Assembly: GCF_003259615.1 (NCBI RefSeq) | Contig: NZ_QLLR01000009.1 | Location: forward strand, 62,001 to 126,000 | DNA length: 64,000 nt | From: Pedobacter cryoconitis | Lineage (GTDB): Bacteria; Bacteroidota; Bacteroidia; Sphingobacteriales; Sphingobacteriaceae | Direction: 5' to 3' | Shown here: one piece after another, positions 63,345 to 64,000 of the stretch | Layout of the letters: each line of letters begins with the position of its first letter | How positions within the stretch are numbered: the first letter of the stretch is position 1 | Made by a program: the position numbers and the translations under genes | The notes under the pieces: generated by a model | The model's database searches: none | The model's input: only the letters and a program-made list of their open reading frames with translations | What the model was told of the DNA's origin: nothing

Positions 63345-64000
63345 TTATTTATTGACTTCAACTCCCTCCTTCATGAAATTTAAATAAGCAGTAATCAATT
63401 TAGAGTCAAATACAGGAGGAGAGAATCCAGTATCCTTTAAAAAAGCTTCGGTATTTAACCTGGTATAATAATAAGTATTTTCATAGGCTTCTACTAAAGA
63501 TTTACCCGAATAAATATCATCAGTAAATAGGGCCAATAATGGATACAAAGGGTTATTTACATCGTGTTTCCATAAATTAAGCCACTGATCAAATGGTATT
63601 CCCTGAAGTGAGTGACCACAAAATTCATTAATTCTTGAACAAAAATCAGTTAGGGAAACATCATTTTCAGGCAATGATGAAAGATGAAAGTTTTTACCGA
63701 TAGAATCTTTGTTCTTCGCAATATGGACAATCGCACTACTCATATAATCAACAGTAGTAAGCTCATCTTTTAATCCCATCACCAGTGGAAAAGCATTAAG
63801 TTCAATACAGCTTCTGGTCAGCATCCCCCACCATTGGTTCATAACTGTTGCACCAGTTTTACCATTACAGACTGCAAAACCAAGCCTGAAATTAACAACA
63901 GGTAATCCTTTTTTTATGGCTTGCTCAATAATTTTTTCCATTACCCATTTAGACTTTATATAACCTAAATCGCGGCTTATCGCCCCTAAATTTTGATCTA
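63345..64000 (-). CDS. Thioester-reductase-type NAD(P)-binding protein, C-terminal part (partial)
   Basis: The minus-strand frame runs off the right edge (first full codon at 63998), so the N-terminus is outside the window. The visible ~218 residues begin with SRDLGYIKSKWVMEKIIEQA, which carries the YxxxK catalytic pair of extended short-chain reductases, then VNFRLGFAVCNGKTGA and the C-terminal substrate part of NAD_binding_4/thioester reductase domains, as used for release by non-ribosomal peptide synthetases and carboxylate reductases. It may be the end of such a large protein. Converges on the Mla terminator. Confidence 0.75.
   Translation of the reverse strand, partial: DQNLGAISRDLGYIKSKWVMEKIIEQAIKKGLPVVNFRLGFAVCNGKTGATVMNQWWGMLTRSCIELNAFPLVMGLKDELTTVDYMSSAIVHIAKNKDSIGKNFHLSSLPENDVSLTDFCSRINEFCGHSLQGIPFDQWLNLWKHDVNNPLYPLLALFTDDIYSGKSLVEAYENTYYYTRLNTEAFLKDTGFSPPVFDSKLITAYLNFMKEGVEVNK

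Noticed and set aside
1-64000. tRNA, rRNA, CRISPR arrays, insertion sequences
   Set aside because: Looked for in all intergenic stretches; no cloverleaf, regularly spaced repeats, transposase frames or terminal inverted repeats with target duplications were found.

Overview
The window looks like chromosome of a Bacteroidota bacterium of the Sphingobacteriaceae type, closest in style to Pedobacter. Pointers are a SusC/SusD pair driven by an ECF sigma/FecR anti-sigma couple, many lipoproteins and outer-membrane barrels, FtsX/MacB-like permeases, near absence of Shine-Dalgarno sequences, and promoters of the Bacteroidota TTTG-N19-TAnnTTTG form. No rRNA, tRNA, CRISPR array, insertion sequence or phage module was seen. 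All assignments come from reading the sequence; no database search was run.

Layout. 1-3,814: the end of a beta-glucan degrading block (GH30 with fascin-like repeats, GH16 lipoprotein, outer-membrane barrel), a methyltransferase and a second barrel. 4,109-7,506: an unassigned four-gene unit ending in a subtilisin-type protease. 7,545-9,379: small proteins and a TerC-family membrane protein. 9,412-20,933: a minus-strand SusC/SusD locus with sigma factor, FecR, sulfatase-modifying-factor-like protein, Gfo/Idh/MocA oxidoreductase, ApbE and a sugar isomerase, but no glycoside hydrolase. 21,033-26,555: an HTH-like protein, two MFS carriers, an HxlR regulator and a secreted nuclease. 26,710-30,811: an error-prone polymerase pair (DinB plus DnaE). 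30,844-35,897: a retropepsin-like protein and a three-gene exported-protein unit. 35,932-43,170: YeiH exporter, aminotransferase, FMN reductase, FtsX permease with a sigma-54 promoter, hydrolase, pseudouridine synthase.

43,255-44,545 is an AT-rich islet with an amber-interrupted small gene and two orphan genes. A Nudix-type regulator follows, then a complete RND efflux operon (TetR, adaptor, pump, outer-membrane factor; 45,343-51,798) with a palindromic operator. After an SGNH hydrolase comes a LysR-controlled operon (52,895-60,385) that reads as lysine catabolism: saccharopine/lysine dehydrogenase family, 2-oxoadipate dioxygenase (DUF1338/HglS), ALDH7-type aminoadipate-semialdehyde dehydrogenase and D-2-hydroxyglutarate dehydrogenase, together leading lysine carbon to 2-oxoglutarate. 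The window closes with an MlaE-MlaF-MlaD lipid transport operon and the end of a thioester-reductase protein.

The most interesting items are the lysine operon, the sigma-54 promoter with its 30-bp upstream palindrome before the FtsX permease, the unassigned subtilisin unit, the hydrolase-free SusC/D locus, the double palindrome before the YeiH gene and the amber-interrupted gene.
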